The notes under the pieces were generated by a model. That model was given only the letters and a program-made list of their open reading frames with translations. It was not told where the DNA came from and searched no databases. Positions 25,172 to 34,133 of a stretch of DNA of 64,000 nt are shown here, one piece after another. A program made the position numbers and the translations under genes. The DNA is from Rhizobium tibeticum (GTDB lineage Bacteria > Pseudomonadota > Alphaproteobacteria > Rhizobiales > Rhizobiaceae), in NCBI RefSeq assembly GCF_900110205.1, contig NZ_FOCV01000029.1, positions 1 to 64,000 on the forward strand, in the 5' to 3' direction. Position 1 is the stretch's first letter. Every line of letters begins with the position of its first letter.

Positions 25172-26200
25172 TTAGTCGTCGTTCAGGTCATCGGCGTACG
25201 CGTAGAGCCCTGGCGAACCTCCGGTCATTAGGAAGAGGACGTTTGATCCCGACGCGATGGTGCCGCTGTCGAAATCGGAAAGCATGCCGGCGAATGCCTT
25301 GCCTCCATAGACGGGGTCGACAAGAAGGCCTTCCGTGCTGCCGAGCAGCCTGACAGCCTCGGCCATCTCCTGTGTCGGAATGCCATAGCCACCTCCGAGC
25401 TGCGTGCCGCTGATCCTGAGATCGCCCGGCCCCACCTGCTCCTTCCTGGACATAAGCTGCAGAACCGAATTGACCTTGTCGACGGTAGCGGCAATGCAGG
25501 CATCAACGGGTGATAGGACGGTGTGAGCCAGTATTCGGGAGGGCTCGCGGTCTGCGACCAGCATTCCCGCCGCAAGCCCCGCATGCATTCCACCGCTGCC
25601 GTTCGGAATGACTATCTGGTCGAATTCCATTTCCAGTTCGGCAGACTGCATTGCGATCTCGAAGGCGCAGTCCACATAGCCTAGGCACCCAACCGGTGTT
25701 GAACCACCAAGGGTGGCCACAAAAGCCTTGCGCCCGGACGCGGCGAGCTCGGACGCCCGGCGCGAGGCGAACCAACCGGCGTCGTCTCCCCGCTTCAGCA
25801 CGTGCAAGCGTGCTCCGAACAATCGATCCAGCAGAACATTCCCATTCTCCTGATAGATCGCCATGTCTCGAGGAACCATCTGTGCGAGAACCAGTTCGCA
25901 TGCCAGACCGGATCTGGCACACGCCGCGGCGGCGAGCCGGGCGAAGTTCGATTGGACTCCTCCTATCGCCACCACGGTGTCGCACCCCTCGGCCGCGGCC
26001 TGCCCTATCAGGAACTCGAGCTTGCGCAGCTTGTTGCCGCCGCCGCCCAAACCCATCAGGTCGTCCCGCTTCGCCCATATCGATATACCTTTTGCCCGCG
26101 CGCCCAGAACACTCTCGAGGCGGTCCAGGCGCTGAATGGGCGTCGGACCCTCAATCAGGCGAGTGTGCGGAAAGCGGCTTAGGAGCGGTGTCTTAGGCAT
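25172..26200 (-). CDS. PLP-dependent D-cysteine desulfhydrase / ACC deaminase family
   Basis: This 342-residue fold-type II PLP enzyme opens the ring of 1-aminocyclopropane-1-carboxylate or removes H2S from D-cysteine. The PLP lysine is in GLGGGGNKLRKLEFLIG near residue 55, with VAIGGVQSNFARLAAA after it and the phosphate cup NGSGGMHAGLAAG. The start at 26200 (MPKTPLLSRFPHTRL) fits the family. ACC deaminases lower plant ethylene, but the D-cysteine group is more common and the two cannot be separated by eye. It lies between the tautomerase and FMN reductase genes. Confidence 0.85.
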   Translation of the reverse strand: MPKTPLLSRFPHTRLIEGPTPIQRLDRLESVLGARAKGISIWAKRDDLMGLGGGGNKLRKLEFLIGQAAAEGCDTVVAIGGVQSNFARLAAAACARSGLACELVLAQMVPRDMAIYQENGNVLLDRLFGARLHVLKRGDDAGWFASRRASELAASGRKAFVATLGGSTPVGCLGYVDCAFEIAMQSAELEMEFDQIVIPNGSGGMHAGLAAGMLVADREPSRILAHTVLSPVDACIAATVDKVNSVLQLMSRKEQVGPGDLRISGTQLGGGYGIPTQEMAEAVRLLGSTEGLLVDPVYGGKAFAGMLSDFDSGTIASGSNVLFLMTGGSPGLYAYADDLNDD

Positions 26201-26244
26201 CGCCTTATCTCCACGACGGTTGGTGTGCGGCACGACTGACTGAC

Positions 26245-26652
26245 TCAGTCGGTTCTGCTTGCAGTCAGCTCTCCGGTCACGAACTGAGCCCGTCCCATAC
26301 CGAACGACCAGTCCTCGTCTGAATTCTCTACAATCGAGACCATGACATCGGATGGATCGATGCCGCATTCGATGCGAAACGACCGGGCAAGCGTTTCGTA
26401 TAGGACCAGCTTCATCGTGCGTGACCGGACGCGACTGATGATTTCGACGAGAACGAATCTTTCGGACCTATCCATCCCGAGGCCGGTATCAAGGACTTGA
26501 AGATGCGATTTCTCGTGCTCCTCCAATATCTGATACCGATCTCGGCGCGGAATGCCGAACGCCTCGACAACGACATCGTGGGCGACGTCGAGCAGCGTTT
26601 GAAGTTCGTCGACGCTGCGCCCTTTGAAGACGTGGATCCTTACCAGTGGCAT
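26245..26652 (-). CDS. Tautomerase family protein
   Basis: This 135-residue protein starts MPLVRIHVFKG, exposing the catalytic proline-1 of the tautomerase superfamily after methionine removal. Its length is about twice a 4-oxalocrotonate tautomerase subunit and matches the Tautomerase_2 group, with VEAFGIPRRDRYQILEEHEK and FVLVEIISRVRSRTMKLVLY. It precedes the PLP enzyme by 44 bases and is probably co-transcribed with the SDR at 26898-27740. Confidence 0.85.
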   Translation of the reverse strand: MPLVRIHVFKGRSVDELQTLLDVAHDVVVEAFGIPRRDRYQILEEHEKSHLQVLDTGLGMDRSERFVLVEIISRVRSRTMKLVLYETLARSFRIECGIDPSDVMVSIVENSDEDWSFGMGRAQFVTGELTASRTD

Positions 26653-26897
26653 TGGTCATCTCCTTCATCGGTGCGGTGCTTCTTCACGAGGCGGATCCGC
26701 ATCCCGCTGCCATGCAGCTCGTACCGGAAGTCCGAGAGCTGAGATCACCCAGATTGCGACCCCCGCCACCTTCGGAAGGAGCGAATGCAGACGTCGTCCG
26801 CGACACATTTGAGCATGATGCCAGCACTCCTATCATCGTGGCGAGGACGAGCGCTTGCCGTCCCACTAACACCCACGATTTGAGGGCTATCCGCAAC

Positions 26898-27740
26898 TTA
26901 GACTCCGGTATGGGACACTCCGGGCGTGGTATCTTGGGAAATCGCCGCAGTGCGATATCGCGGCGCCGGAACGTTCCGCGACAGGTTCGGCATCAGCTTC
27001 TGCCTCGCCGCCTCGTATGCGTCCCAGTCATCGGCGTCCGGAACGGATGGAAGCGTCACCAGTTCCCCCATATCCAGGCCCGCGAGAGCGGCGTCCACAG
27101 CGTCGTCGGCCTTCATAACGATACTGTATGGCAGATGCTGGAGCGATCCGCCCGAAGCCTCCCAGAAGGGAGTCTCCACGGCCCCGGGAAGGACGGCCTG
27201 AACGCGAATGTTCTTTTCGGCGAGTTCCTTGTGCAGTGAGAACGTCAGCGCGAGAACGAATGCTTTCGTGGCGCCGTAGACGCCGTTGAGAATTTCGGGG
27301 GCGAGAGCAAGCGCCGAGGCGACGTTGATGATGGTACCCCTCTCCCGCGCCACGAAGGAAGGAGCGGCCGCATACACCAGGCGGGTCAGCGCCGTAACGT
27401 TGATGCGGATCATGCGCTCCATGTCCTCGATGTCCGATACGAGCAGCGGCTGGACGGCGCCGACGCCGGCGTTGTTGACGAGCATGGTGATCGATGGGTC
27501 GCTGCGAAGAACCCCCTCGATCTTGAGAAGGTCTTCCCTGGCACCGAGATCGGCTCGTAGGGTCGTCACGCGCCGCCCAGTCCCGCGAGTGATGTCTCCG
27601 GCCACATGCGTAAGGCCGTCTTGGCTGCGCGCCACGAGTACGAGATCATAGCCTCGTCCGGCGAGCCTATCGGCATAGATCGCACCGATACCTGAAGATG
27701 CACCTGTGATCAGAGCTGTTCCGATGGAGGATTGCGTCAT
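26898..27740 (-). CDS. SDR family oxidoreductase
   Basis: This 280-residue short-chain dehydrogenase has the canonical parts: TGASSGIGAIYADRLAGRGY for the cofactor, LVNNAGVG, serine in INVASALALAP and the YGATK catalytic pair, then VLPGAVETPF. It probably reduces or oxidises a carbonyl/alcohol using NAD(P)H. Motif site D1 lies 93 bp upstream. Genes after it on the same strand (tautomerase, PLP enzyme, FMN reductase) follow across a 245-bp gap and may share its transcript. Confidence 0.88.
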   Translation of the reverse strand: MTQSSIGTALITGASSGIGAIYADRLAGRGYDLVLVARSQDGLTHVAGDITRGTGRRVTTLRADLGAREDLLKIEGVLRSDPSITMLVNNAGVGAVQPLLVSDIEDMERMIRINVTALTRLVYAAAPSFVARERGTIINVASALALAPEILNGVYGATKAFVLALTFSLHKELAEKNIRVQAVLPGAVETPFWEASGGSLQHLPYSIVMKADDAVDAALAGLDMGELVTLPSVPDADDWDAYEAARQKLMPNLSRNVPAPRYRTAAISQDTTPGVSHTGV

Positions 27741-27833
27741 CTAGCGTCTCCGTGCTGAGCGTCCGTGGGCGTGCTGCCCATCCTGACTGTTGGCGTTTAT
27801 CGTCATAGGGATCGTTCGTAGCTCGCCCAGAAG

Positions 27834-27852
27834 CCATTGAACAAAGGTATCG
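27834..27852 (-). promoter_or_regulatory. Regulon motif site D1
   Basis: Minus-strand CGATACCTTTGTTCAATGG, whose first half belongs to AAGGTATCG-C-CGATACCTT, a 19-bp palindrome with one central base. It is 93 bp upstream of the SDR gene. Confidence 0.7.
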
Positions 27853-27896
27853 GCGATACCTTGGAAGGGTTTTTCCGGCCGATCCTAGAAAAGAAC

Positions 27897-27915
27897 CGAC
27901 ACCATCGGACAATGG
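27897..27915 (+). promoter_or_regulatory. Regulon motif site D2
   Basis: CGACACCATCGGACAATGG on the plus strand, 44 bp from D1 in the same divergent gap and 74 bp before the VOC protein gene. Confidence 0.7.
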
Positions 27916-27989
27916 ACGCGACCGGTGCGTGAGGGCATCGTCACGCCGTCTGCGGAGTGTCCGCATTGTGACTTTGAGGAAGAAGGCGA

Positions 27990-28658
27990 ATGACCATGCA
28001 GGAGCGCAACACCCAGTCTGCCACCGCCGTGACCGACATTGAGATGAAACTTGAGGTGGTCGTCGTACCGGTATCCGACGTCGATCGCGCAAAATCCTTC
28101 TACAGGGGCCTTGGCTGGAGACTCGACGCCGACGTTTCAGGCGCAGACGGCTTCAGGGTCGTCCAGGTGACGCCTCCCGGGTCGCCTTGCTCAGTCATCT
28201 TCGGAAGAAACGTCACTGCGGCCGCCCCGGGATCAGCCCAGGGGCTCCATCTCATCGTCTCAGACATCGAGATGGCCCATGCGGCACTCGCCGCGCGCGG
28301 CGCTGAAATGAGCGGGGTCTTCCATGACGCGGGTGGCGTGTTCCACCACAAGGGCACCGAAGGGCGCCTCCCAGGCCCGCACCCGTCTCGCGCCAGCTAT
28401 GGCTCGTTTGCCTCCTTCAGCGATCCTGACGGAAACGAATGGCTCTTACAGGAAGTGACCGCGAGACTTCCCGGCCGCATAGAAGCCACGGGTGCCGCCT
28501 TCAGCTCAGCCGCCGATCTTGCGAACGCGCTTCGTCGTGCCGCCGAAGCCCATGGCGAACATGAGAAACGTATGGGTGGGAAACACGACGATGCATGGCC
28601 GGACTGGTACGCCGAATATATGGTGAGCGAGCAGTCGGGCGGTCACCTCCCGACTTGA
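27990..28658 (+). CDS. VOC superfamily (glyoxalase/bleomycin resistance-like) protein
   Basis: This 222-residue protein has the vicinal-oxygen-chelate fold: LEVVVVPVSDVDRAKSFYRG at the start, LHLIVSDIEMAHAALAARGA in the middle and FASFSDPDGNEWLLQEV with the metal glutamate near the end. An added C-terminal helical stretch of about 60 residues (AADLANALRRAAEAHGEHEK) is unusual. Members include glyoxalases, dioxygenases and antibiotic-binding proteins, so the function is open. It is driven from site D2. Confidence 0.82.
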   Translation: MTMQERNTQSATAVTDIEMKLEVVVVPVSDVDRAKSFYRGLGWRLDADVSGADGFRVVQVTPPGSPCSVIFGRNVTAAAPGSAQGLHLIVSDIEMAHAALAARGAEMSGVFHDAGGVFHHKGTEGRLPGPHPSRASYGSFASFSDPDGNEWLLQEVTARLPGRIEATGAAFSSAADLANALRRAAEAHGEHEKRMGGKHDDAWPDWYAEYMVSEQSGGHLPT

Positions 28659-28732
28659 TGGTGCCGAGGGGCGCGGAATGAGCCCAACCCGGGACGGGTG
28701 CCACCGCACGATGGCTCATTTTCTGCCGATAC

Positions 28733-28751
28733 CGACACTATTGCACAATAG
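28733..28751 (+). promoter_or_regulatory. Regulon motif site E
   Basis: CGACACTATTGCACAATAG, preceded by CTGCCGATAC, 159 bp before the receiver-only regulator that opens the kinase operon. Confidence 0.6.
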
Positions 28752-28909
28752 ATCGATAGCGTAGGGTAATGCACTATGCGATGACGACGTCGTCTCGCAA
28801 ACGCATCGAGCGACGTCAGACGGTCATCGATTACGACAAGCATCTCGGATGTTCCAACTCAGGGCACGGACAACGCAAGATAGCCCCAGCGCGACAAAGG
28901 CGGCTCCAT

Positions 28910-29395
28910 ATGACGGCCAAGCGCGCGCTGGTATCAGTCGTCGATGACGACGAGTCCGTCAGAGAGTCGCTTCCGGACCTGATCCGGATATTCGGATTTG
29001 ACATCCGCGCCTTCTCCTCTGCCGCTGAGTTCCTGGATTCTGAGTGGCTATCAATGACGGACTGCCCGATACTGGATGTCGCCATGCCCGGCATGTCCTG
29101 TCCCGAACTCGAGGAGGAGTTGATCCGGCGCGGCGAGCGAATTCCGGTCGTCTTCATCACGGCCCACAAGGACGAGAATGATCGCATTCCGCTGATGGAG
29201 AATGGGGCGGTTGCATGTCTGTTCAAGCCATTCAGCGATATCGCCTTGCAGGAAACGCTCGATAGAGTGTTCGCCCGAGGGTCGCCAGCGCAACTGCGGG
29301 TTCCGGCACAGCTCAGGCACGTCCGACACCATAGGTTAATATACGGCAGCTTGCGGAAGCCATACAGTGCAGGAAAAGGGCAGGTCAGCCCTTGA
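28910..29395 (+). CDS. Receiver-only response regulator (FixJ-like)
   Basis: This 161-residue protein consists of a receiver domain (LVSVVDDDESVRESLPDLIR) with phospho-acceptor D56 in PILDVAMPGMS and the switch lysine in CLFKPFSD, then a short basic tail and no DNA-binding domain. It closely resembles the receiver at 32060-32434, so the two probably arose by duplication. It lies directly before the PAS histidine kinase and probably passes or buffers phosphoryl groups. Confidence 0.88.
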   Translation: MTAKRALVSVVDDDESVRESLPDLIRIFGFDIRAFSSAAEFLDSEWLSMTDCPILDVAMPGMSCPELEEELIRRGERIPVVFITAHKDENDRIPLMENGAVACLFKPFSDIALQETLDRVFARGSPAQLRVPAQLRHVRHHRLIYGSLRKPYSAGKGQVSP

Positions 29396-29405
29396 AAGGA
29401 CAGGC

Positions 29406-32063
29406 ATGCAGACGGAACTCGGTCGGGTTCTCGACACGCTCCCCGGGATGGTCTTCAGTGCCCTCCCGGATGGTCGGATCGATTTCGTGAACAAGGACTT
29501 GGCCAACTTTTCCGGCGTCTCGATGTCCGAGACGAATACATGGGAATGGCCGGTGCAAGGGGCGCCTGCGGAGGCGTCAATGATTACTGAACGGTTTCGG
29601 TCAATGCTATCAGTGGATCAACCATTCGAGATGGAGATTCCAACCTTGCGGGCTGACGGCGAGCGCAGCCTTCTGAGGATCCGGTGCAAGCCCATGCTCA
29701 CAGACGGCAAGGTCCAGAAATGGTATGGTCTTGCCGCCGAACGTGAGCTTGCAAGCACGGATAGTCGTACCGAGCACGAAACGGACTTTCAGCGCATCGT
29801 GGATAGCATTCCTGTTCCAGTCGCGGTCACCACACCGACTGGAGACGTTGAAGCATTGAACAATCCTGCTCTCGAATACTTCGGCATGACGCTGGAGGAA
29901 CTGAAGAACTGGAAGGCGATTGAAGTCGTCCATCCCGAAGACTTGCAGCAAACCATCGCCGATCAGCTCGAGGCGCACAGGACCGCGATCTTCTACAATG
30001 TCGAAAGCCGTCATCTCCGTTCGGACGGCGTCTATCGCTGGCACAATGTCCTAGGCTTGCCCTTCAAGGACCGTGAAGGAAATATTCTACGTTGGTTTCA
30101 TCTTCTCGTTGATATTGATGATCGCAAAAAGGCTGAATTGGCGCTTGCCGCGCGCGAGCGCGAAGCGCAACTCGTATTGGAAAGCATCCCGGCCGGGATC
30201 GCCGTCCTGGCTCCGGATGGAAAGGTCGAGGCGATCAACGGACCGCTGTTGCGGTACTACGGACGCGCGCTCGAGGAGCTGCGCGATTGGGGCAACACGG
30301 ATGTTGTGCATCCGGACGACATGCCCCGAATGATCGCAGCCGTGTCGGATGCCGTCGCATCCGGATCTCCGTATGATAGAGAGGTGCGTCTGCGGCGCGC
30401 CGACGGAACATATCGCTGGTTCCAGGTCACCGGACATCCCTTGAAGTCGGAGGATGGCAAGATCATCCGGTGGTACGCCCTTCACATGGACATCGACGAT
30501 CGGAAGCAGGCAGAAGAAGCGCTGGCGGAACGTGAGCGCGAATCGCGATTGGTCATCGACGGCATAGCGGGAATGATTGCGATCTTTTCGCCGGACGCGA
30601 AACTGATTGGCGGCAACCAGCAGATAATCGACTATTTCCAGCGCCCTATCGAGGAGCTCGACAACTGGGCAACGAATGGGATCACTCACCCCGACGATCT
30701 GCAGATCTGCATCGACAGTTTCATGGGAGCCATCGCGACCGGAGAACCCTATGACTATGAGACGCGCTTCCTCAGGCATGATGGAACATGGCGCTGGTTT
30801 CAGCTTCGCGGGTTGCCATTGCGAAACACGGACGGTCAGATCGTGCGTTGGTATGGCCTGCTGACGGATATAGACGATCGAAAACGGACAGAGGAAAATC
30901 TCCGCAGAAGCGAAGCGTTTCTTGGCGACGCCCAGCGGCTCAGCAAGACAGGAAGCTTCTCGCTCAAGCTTGGCACCGACGAGGTCACGTGGTCGGCGGA
31001 AACCTATCGCATCTTCGACGTCGATTCTTCCACAAGGGTGACGCTGCGCACTATTCTGTCGCGCCTAGATCACGACAGTTTCGCAAGGGTGCAGCGCGTC
31101 CTCGAACGCGCGCGCGAAGGAAATGGTGACTTCGACTACGACATTACGCTGGTTATGCCCGACAAGTCGATGAAGAACGTTCGCGTGCTGGCTCACAGCG
31201 AGCGAAACAAGGATGGCGAGCAGGAACTGACTGGCGCAGTGCAGGACGTGACTGAAAGCCGGCGGGCAGAAGAGACACTCAACCAGGTTCGGTCCGAGCT
31301 CGCCTATGTTACGCGGGTGACAAGTCTTGGCGTGCTGACGGCGTCGATCGCCCATGAGGTCAATCAACCTCTTGCCGGGATCGTCACCAATGCGAGCACG
31401 TGTCTTCGGGTCCTGGCCGCGGAACCGCCCAACATGGAAGTCGCGAAAGATACGGCTCGCCGTATGATCCGCGATGCCAACCGGGCCGCGGAGGTGATCG
31501 TCAGGCTGCGGGCGCTGTTCAGCAGAAAACCTCCGATCATCGAGCCGATCGACATGAACGACATCGCAAGCGAAGTGATCGCTTTGGCACTGAGCGACCT
31601 CCAGCGGGCGCGTGTGTCGGTCGAGACAGAATTCGGCCATAGCCTGCCACCCGTCGCTGGCGCCCGCGTCCAACTCCAGCAAGTGATCATGAACCTGCTG
31701 CGAAACGCCATAGAGGCTCTGGCCGGGATCAACGATAGACCGAAGAAAATCACAATCAATACCCAAGCAGACCCGGCAGGTGAGGTGCAGGTCTCCGTGA
31801 GTGACGACGGTGTCGGATTCGGCTCGCAGGAGATGGGACGGATCTTCGACGCTTTCTATACCACGAAACCGGATGGCATGGGCATCGGGCTATCGGTCAG
31901 TCGTTCCATAGTCGAAAACCACAATGGACGGCTGTGGGCAAAAGCAAACAATGGCCCTGGCGCAACAGTTGCGTTTGCCATTCCGATATATGAGGTCGCC
32001 AGAGAGTCTTGCGACCTTAAAGATAAAGACAGGTCACAGTCGCCCTTCGGGACAGTTCGATGA
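29406..32063 (+). CDS. PAS-rich sensor histidine kinase
   Basis: This kinase of about 885 residues has no membrane segment, so it should be a cytoplasmic sensor. It carries about five PAS units, of which the second, third and fourth share a near-repeated pattern (LEYFGMTLEELKNWKAIEVV, then RYYGRALEELRDWGNTDVVH), indicating internal duplication. The phospho-acceptor H650 is in TASIAHEVNQPLAGIVTNAS, and the ATPase domain has MNLLRNAIEAL and GMGIGLSVSRSIVENHNGRL. AAAGGA precedes the ATG at 29406. It overlaps the next receiver gene by four bases. Confidence 0.9.
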   Translation: MQTELGRVLDTLPGMVFSALPDGRIDFVNKDLANFSGVSMSETNTWEWPVQGAPAEASMITERFRSMLSVDQPFEMEIPTLRADGERSLLRIRCKPMLTDGKVQKWYGLAAERELASTDSRTEHETDFQRIVDSIPVPVAVTTPTGDVEALNNPALEYFGMTLEELKNWKAIEVVHPEDLQQTIADQLEAHRTAIFYNVESRHLRSDGVYRWHNVLGLPFKDREGNILRWFHLLVDIDDRKKAELALAAREREAQLVLESIPAGIAVLAPDGKVEAINGPLLRYYGRALEELRDWGNTDVVHPDDMPRMIAAVSDAVASGSPYDREVRLRRADGTYRWFQVTGHPLKSEDGKIIRWYALHMDIDDRKQAEEALAERERESRLVIDGIAGMIAIFSPDAKLIGGNQQIIDYFQRPIEELDNWATNGITHPDDLQICIDSFMGAIATGEPYDYETRFLRHDGTWRWFQLRGLPLRNTDGQIVRWYGLLTDIDDRKRTEENLRRSEAFLGDAQRLSKTGSFSLKLGTDEVTWSAETYRIFDVDSSTRVTLRTILSRLDHDSFARVQRVLERAREGNGDFDYDITLVMPDKSMKNVRVLAHSERNKDGEQELTGAVQDVTESRRAEETLNQVRSELAYVTRVTSLGVLTASIAHEVNQPLAGIVTNASTCLRVLAAEPPNMEVAKDTARRMIRDANRAAEVIVRLRALFSRKPPIIEPIDMNDIASEVIALALSDLQRARVSVETEFGHSLPPVAGARVQLQQVIMNLLRNAIEALAGINDRPKKITINTQADPAGEVQVSVSDDGVGFGSQEMGRIFDAFYTTKPDGMGIGLSVSRSIVENHNGRLWAKANNGPGATVAFAIPIYEVARESCDLKDKDRSQSPFGTVR

Positions 32064-32434
32064 GGAAGCGATCGAAGCTCGTATCGGTGATCGATGACGA
32101 CGAGTCTGTTCGAGAAGCTCTCCCAGACCTGCTCCGGTCGTTCGGCCTATCCGTCGAAGCGTTTCCTTCTGCGGAGGCGTTTCTCGGATCGCAGGCACTG
32201 GAGGCCAGCGACGGCATCATCCTAGACGTGGCGATGCCGGGCATGACGGGACCGGAACTGCAAAGGGAACTACGAGACAGAAACCTACAAATTCCGATCA
32301 TTTTTGTGACAGCGTTCGCTGACGAGATGGTGCGCGAGCGTGTGATACGGGACGGGGCGGTGGAGTGCCTGTTCAAGCCGTTCAGTGACGACGAGCTGCA
32401 GAATGCGCTTCGCCTCGCCTCGCTCGTGATCTGA
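32060..32434 (+). CDS. Receiver-only response regulator
   Basis: This 124-residue receiver domain (LVSVIDDDESVREALPDLLR) has D56 in IILDVAMPGMTGPEL and the lysine in CLFKPFSDDEL. There is no output domain. It overlaps the kinase stop by four bases and is probably its direct partner. With the 28910 receiver it flanks the kinase, a layout suggesting a branched phosphorelay ending at the FixJ-like regulator at 16847. Confidence 0.9.
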   Translation: MRKRSKLVSVIDDDESVREALPDLLRSFGLSVEAFPSAEAFLGSQALEASDGIILDVAMPGMTGPELQRELRDRNLQIPIIFVTAFADEMVRERVIRDGAVECLFKPFSDDELQNALRLASLVI

Positions 32435-32583
32435 CGGTTCACCTTGGTCCCCTCGCGGTATCGGTATTGAGGGAACTGTTGTGGACTCTTGACGAAAAGC
32501 GATGTTCGGAGAGATCTCGAGTTCGTCGTTGTTGCGTGGCTTGCACTGAGCAACGTACAACATCGTAGATACCAAAGTATCGG

Positions 32584-32602
32584 CGATACCATAGTGCAAT
32601 GG
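32584..32602 (+). promoter_or_regulatory. Regulon motif site F
   Basis: CGATACCATAGTGCAATGG, preceded by ACCAAAGTATCGG so that GTATCG-G-CGATAC forms a perfect palindrome. It is 65 bp before the epoxide hydrolase start. Confidence 0.7.
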
Positions 32603-32666
32603 TTCCCACGCCCGTTCAGTGTGACTTTCCTCCCCCTCAACCCCGGCAAACACGTAGGAGGATGCC

Positions 32667-33965
32667 ATGTCCCGTATACAGCCCGAAGTCACACGTCGAA
32701 CTCTTCTTGCCGCCGCCACAGCCGCAGGCGCGGTGGGTATGCTTCCGGGAACACTCGCCGCTTCGACCACGAGTCCCGATATCAGACCGTTTAAGTTCTC
32801 GGCTACCGACGAGCAGCTTAAGGATCTTCGACGTCGTGTTGAAGCCACCCGCTGGCCGGACCGCGAGACGGTGTCCGACGATGGGCAGGGTGTGCGGCTC
32901 GATACGATCCAGAAGGTCGCCAAGCGCTGGCGGGCGCATGACTGGCGCAAAGTCGAGGCACGGCTGAATTCCTTCCCGCAGTTCATGACCGAGATCGACG
33001 GGCTGGACATTCACTTCATCCATGTGAAGTCCCAGCATGAAAAGGCGCTGCCTATTATCATCACCCATGGCTGGCCGGGTTCGATCATCGAGCAGATGAA
33101 GATCATCAAGCCGCTGACCGACCCTACCGCCTTTGGCGGCACCGAGGCCGATGCCTTCCATGTCGTCATTCCCTCATTGCCGGGCTACGGCTTCTCGGGC
33201 AAGCCGAAGGAAAAGGGCTGGAACCCGCCACGCATCGCCAAGGCCTGGGCCGTGCTGATGCAGCGCCTCGGTTACACGAAATACGTCGCCCAGGGCGGCG
33301 ACTGGGGCAATGCCGTGACCGAACTCATGGCGGTGCAGGAGCCTGCGGGCCTCATCGGCATCCATACCAACATGGCCGCCACCGTACCTGCCGACATTGC
33401 AAAGCTGCTGTCAGCAGGGGCGCCTGCGCCGGCAGATCTCTCGGCCGATGAAAAGCGAGCCTACGAGCAGCTCGACGATTTCTACAAGAACGGCCTCGGC
33501 TATGCGATCGAGATGAACAACCGCCCGCAGACGCTTTACGGCATCGTGGATTCGCCGATCGGCCTCGCCTCTTGGATGCTTGATCACGACATCAGAAGCT
33601 ACCGGATGATCGCCCGATCCTTTACCGGGGAGACGGAGGGTCTGACGCCCGACGATGTCCTCGACAATGTCACGCTTTACTGGCTGACCAACACGGCGAT
33701 CTCGTCTGCACGACTCTATTGGGACAATGCGCATTTTCCCTCGGGCGGCTTCTTCGATCCGCGCGGCATCAAGATCCCGGTCGCCGTCAGCGCCTTCCCG
33801 GATGAAATCTACCAGGCGCCGCAGAGTTGGGCGGAAAAGGCCTATCCGAAGCTCATCCATTACAACAGGCCGGAAAAGGGCGGGCATTTTGCCGCCTGGG
33901 AACAGCCGGAGCTGTTTACCGACGAGCTGCGCGCCTCCTTCAAGTCGCTGCGCGACGAAACCTAA
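32667..33965 (+). CDS. Exported epoxide hydrolase (Tat signal)
   Basis: This 432-residue alpha/beta-hydrolase has a twin-arginine signal (TRRTLLAAATAAGAVGMLPG, residues about 9-28), then an epoxide hydrolase N-terminal domain (FKFSATDEQLKDLRRRVEAT). The oxyanion motif HGWPGS is near residue 132, the nucleophile aspartate is in AQGGDWGNAVTE, and the histidine is in KGGHFAAWEQPE. It would open epoxides in the periplasm. It is preceded by motif site F and followed by another exported hydrolase. Confidence 0.9.
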   Translation: MSRIQPEVTRRTLLAAATAAGAVGMLPGTLAASTTSPDIRPFKFSATDEQLKDLRRRVEATRWPDRETVSDDGQGVRLDTIQKVAKRWRAHDWRKVEARLNSFPQFMTEIDGLDIHFIHVKSQHEKALPIIITHGWPGSIIEQMKIIKPLTDPTAFGGTEADAFHVVIPSLPGYGFSGKPKEKGWNPPRIAKAWAVLMQRLGYTKYVAQGGDWGNAVTELMAVQEPAGLIGIHTNMAATVPADIAKLLSAGAPAPADLSADEKRAYEQLDDFYKNGLGYAIEMNNRPQTLYGIVDSPIGLASWMLDHDIRSYRMIARSFTGETEGLTPDDVLDNVTLYWLTNTAISSARLYWDNAHFPSGGFFDPRGIKIPVAVSAFPDEIYQAPQSWAEKAYPKLIHYNRPEKGGHFAAWEQPELFTDELRASFKSLRDET

Positions 33966-34133
33966 GGCGGCACTAACTCGATGACTCCTGGTTCTTTTCC
34001 ACCTCGGTGTATCGAACTACTCAGCCGGAGAAGTCACCTCTGATGCTGCGGACGTTCCAACGGCATCATGAACTTTCCTACTCGCTTCCGCGGGGGCCAC
34101 GATACATCTGCGCTGCTTGATCGGAGACAGATA

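Noticed and set aside
26684..26896. Possible small lipoprotein on the minus strand
   Set aside because: A hydrophobic stretch and a cysteine are present, but there is no ribosome site and the rest is low complexity; not supported enough to list.
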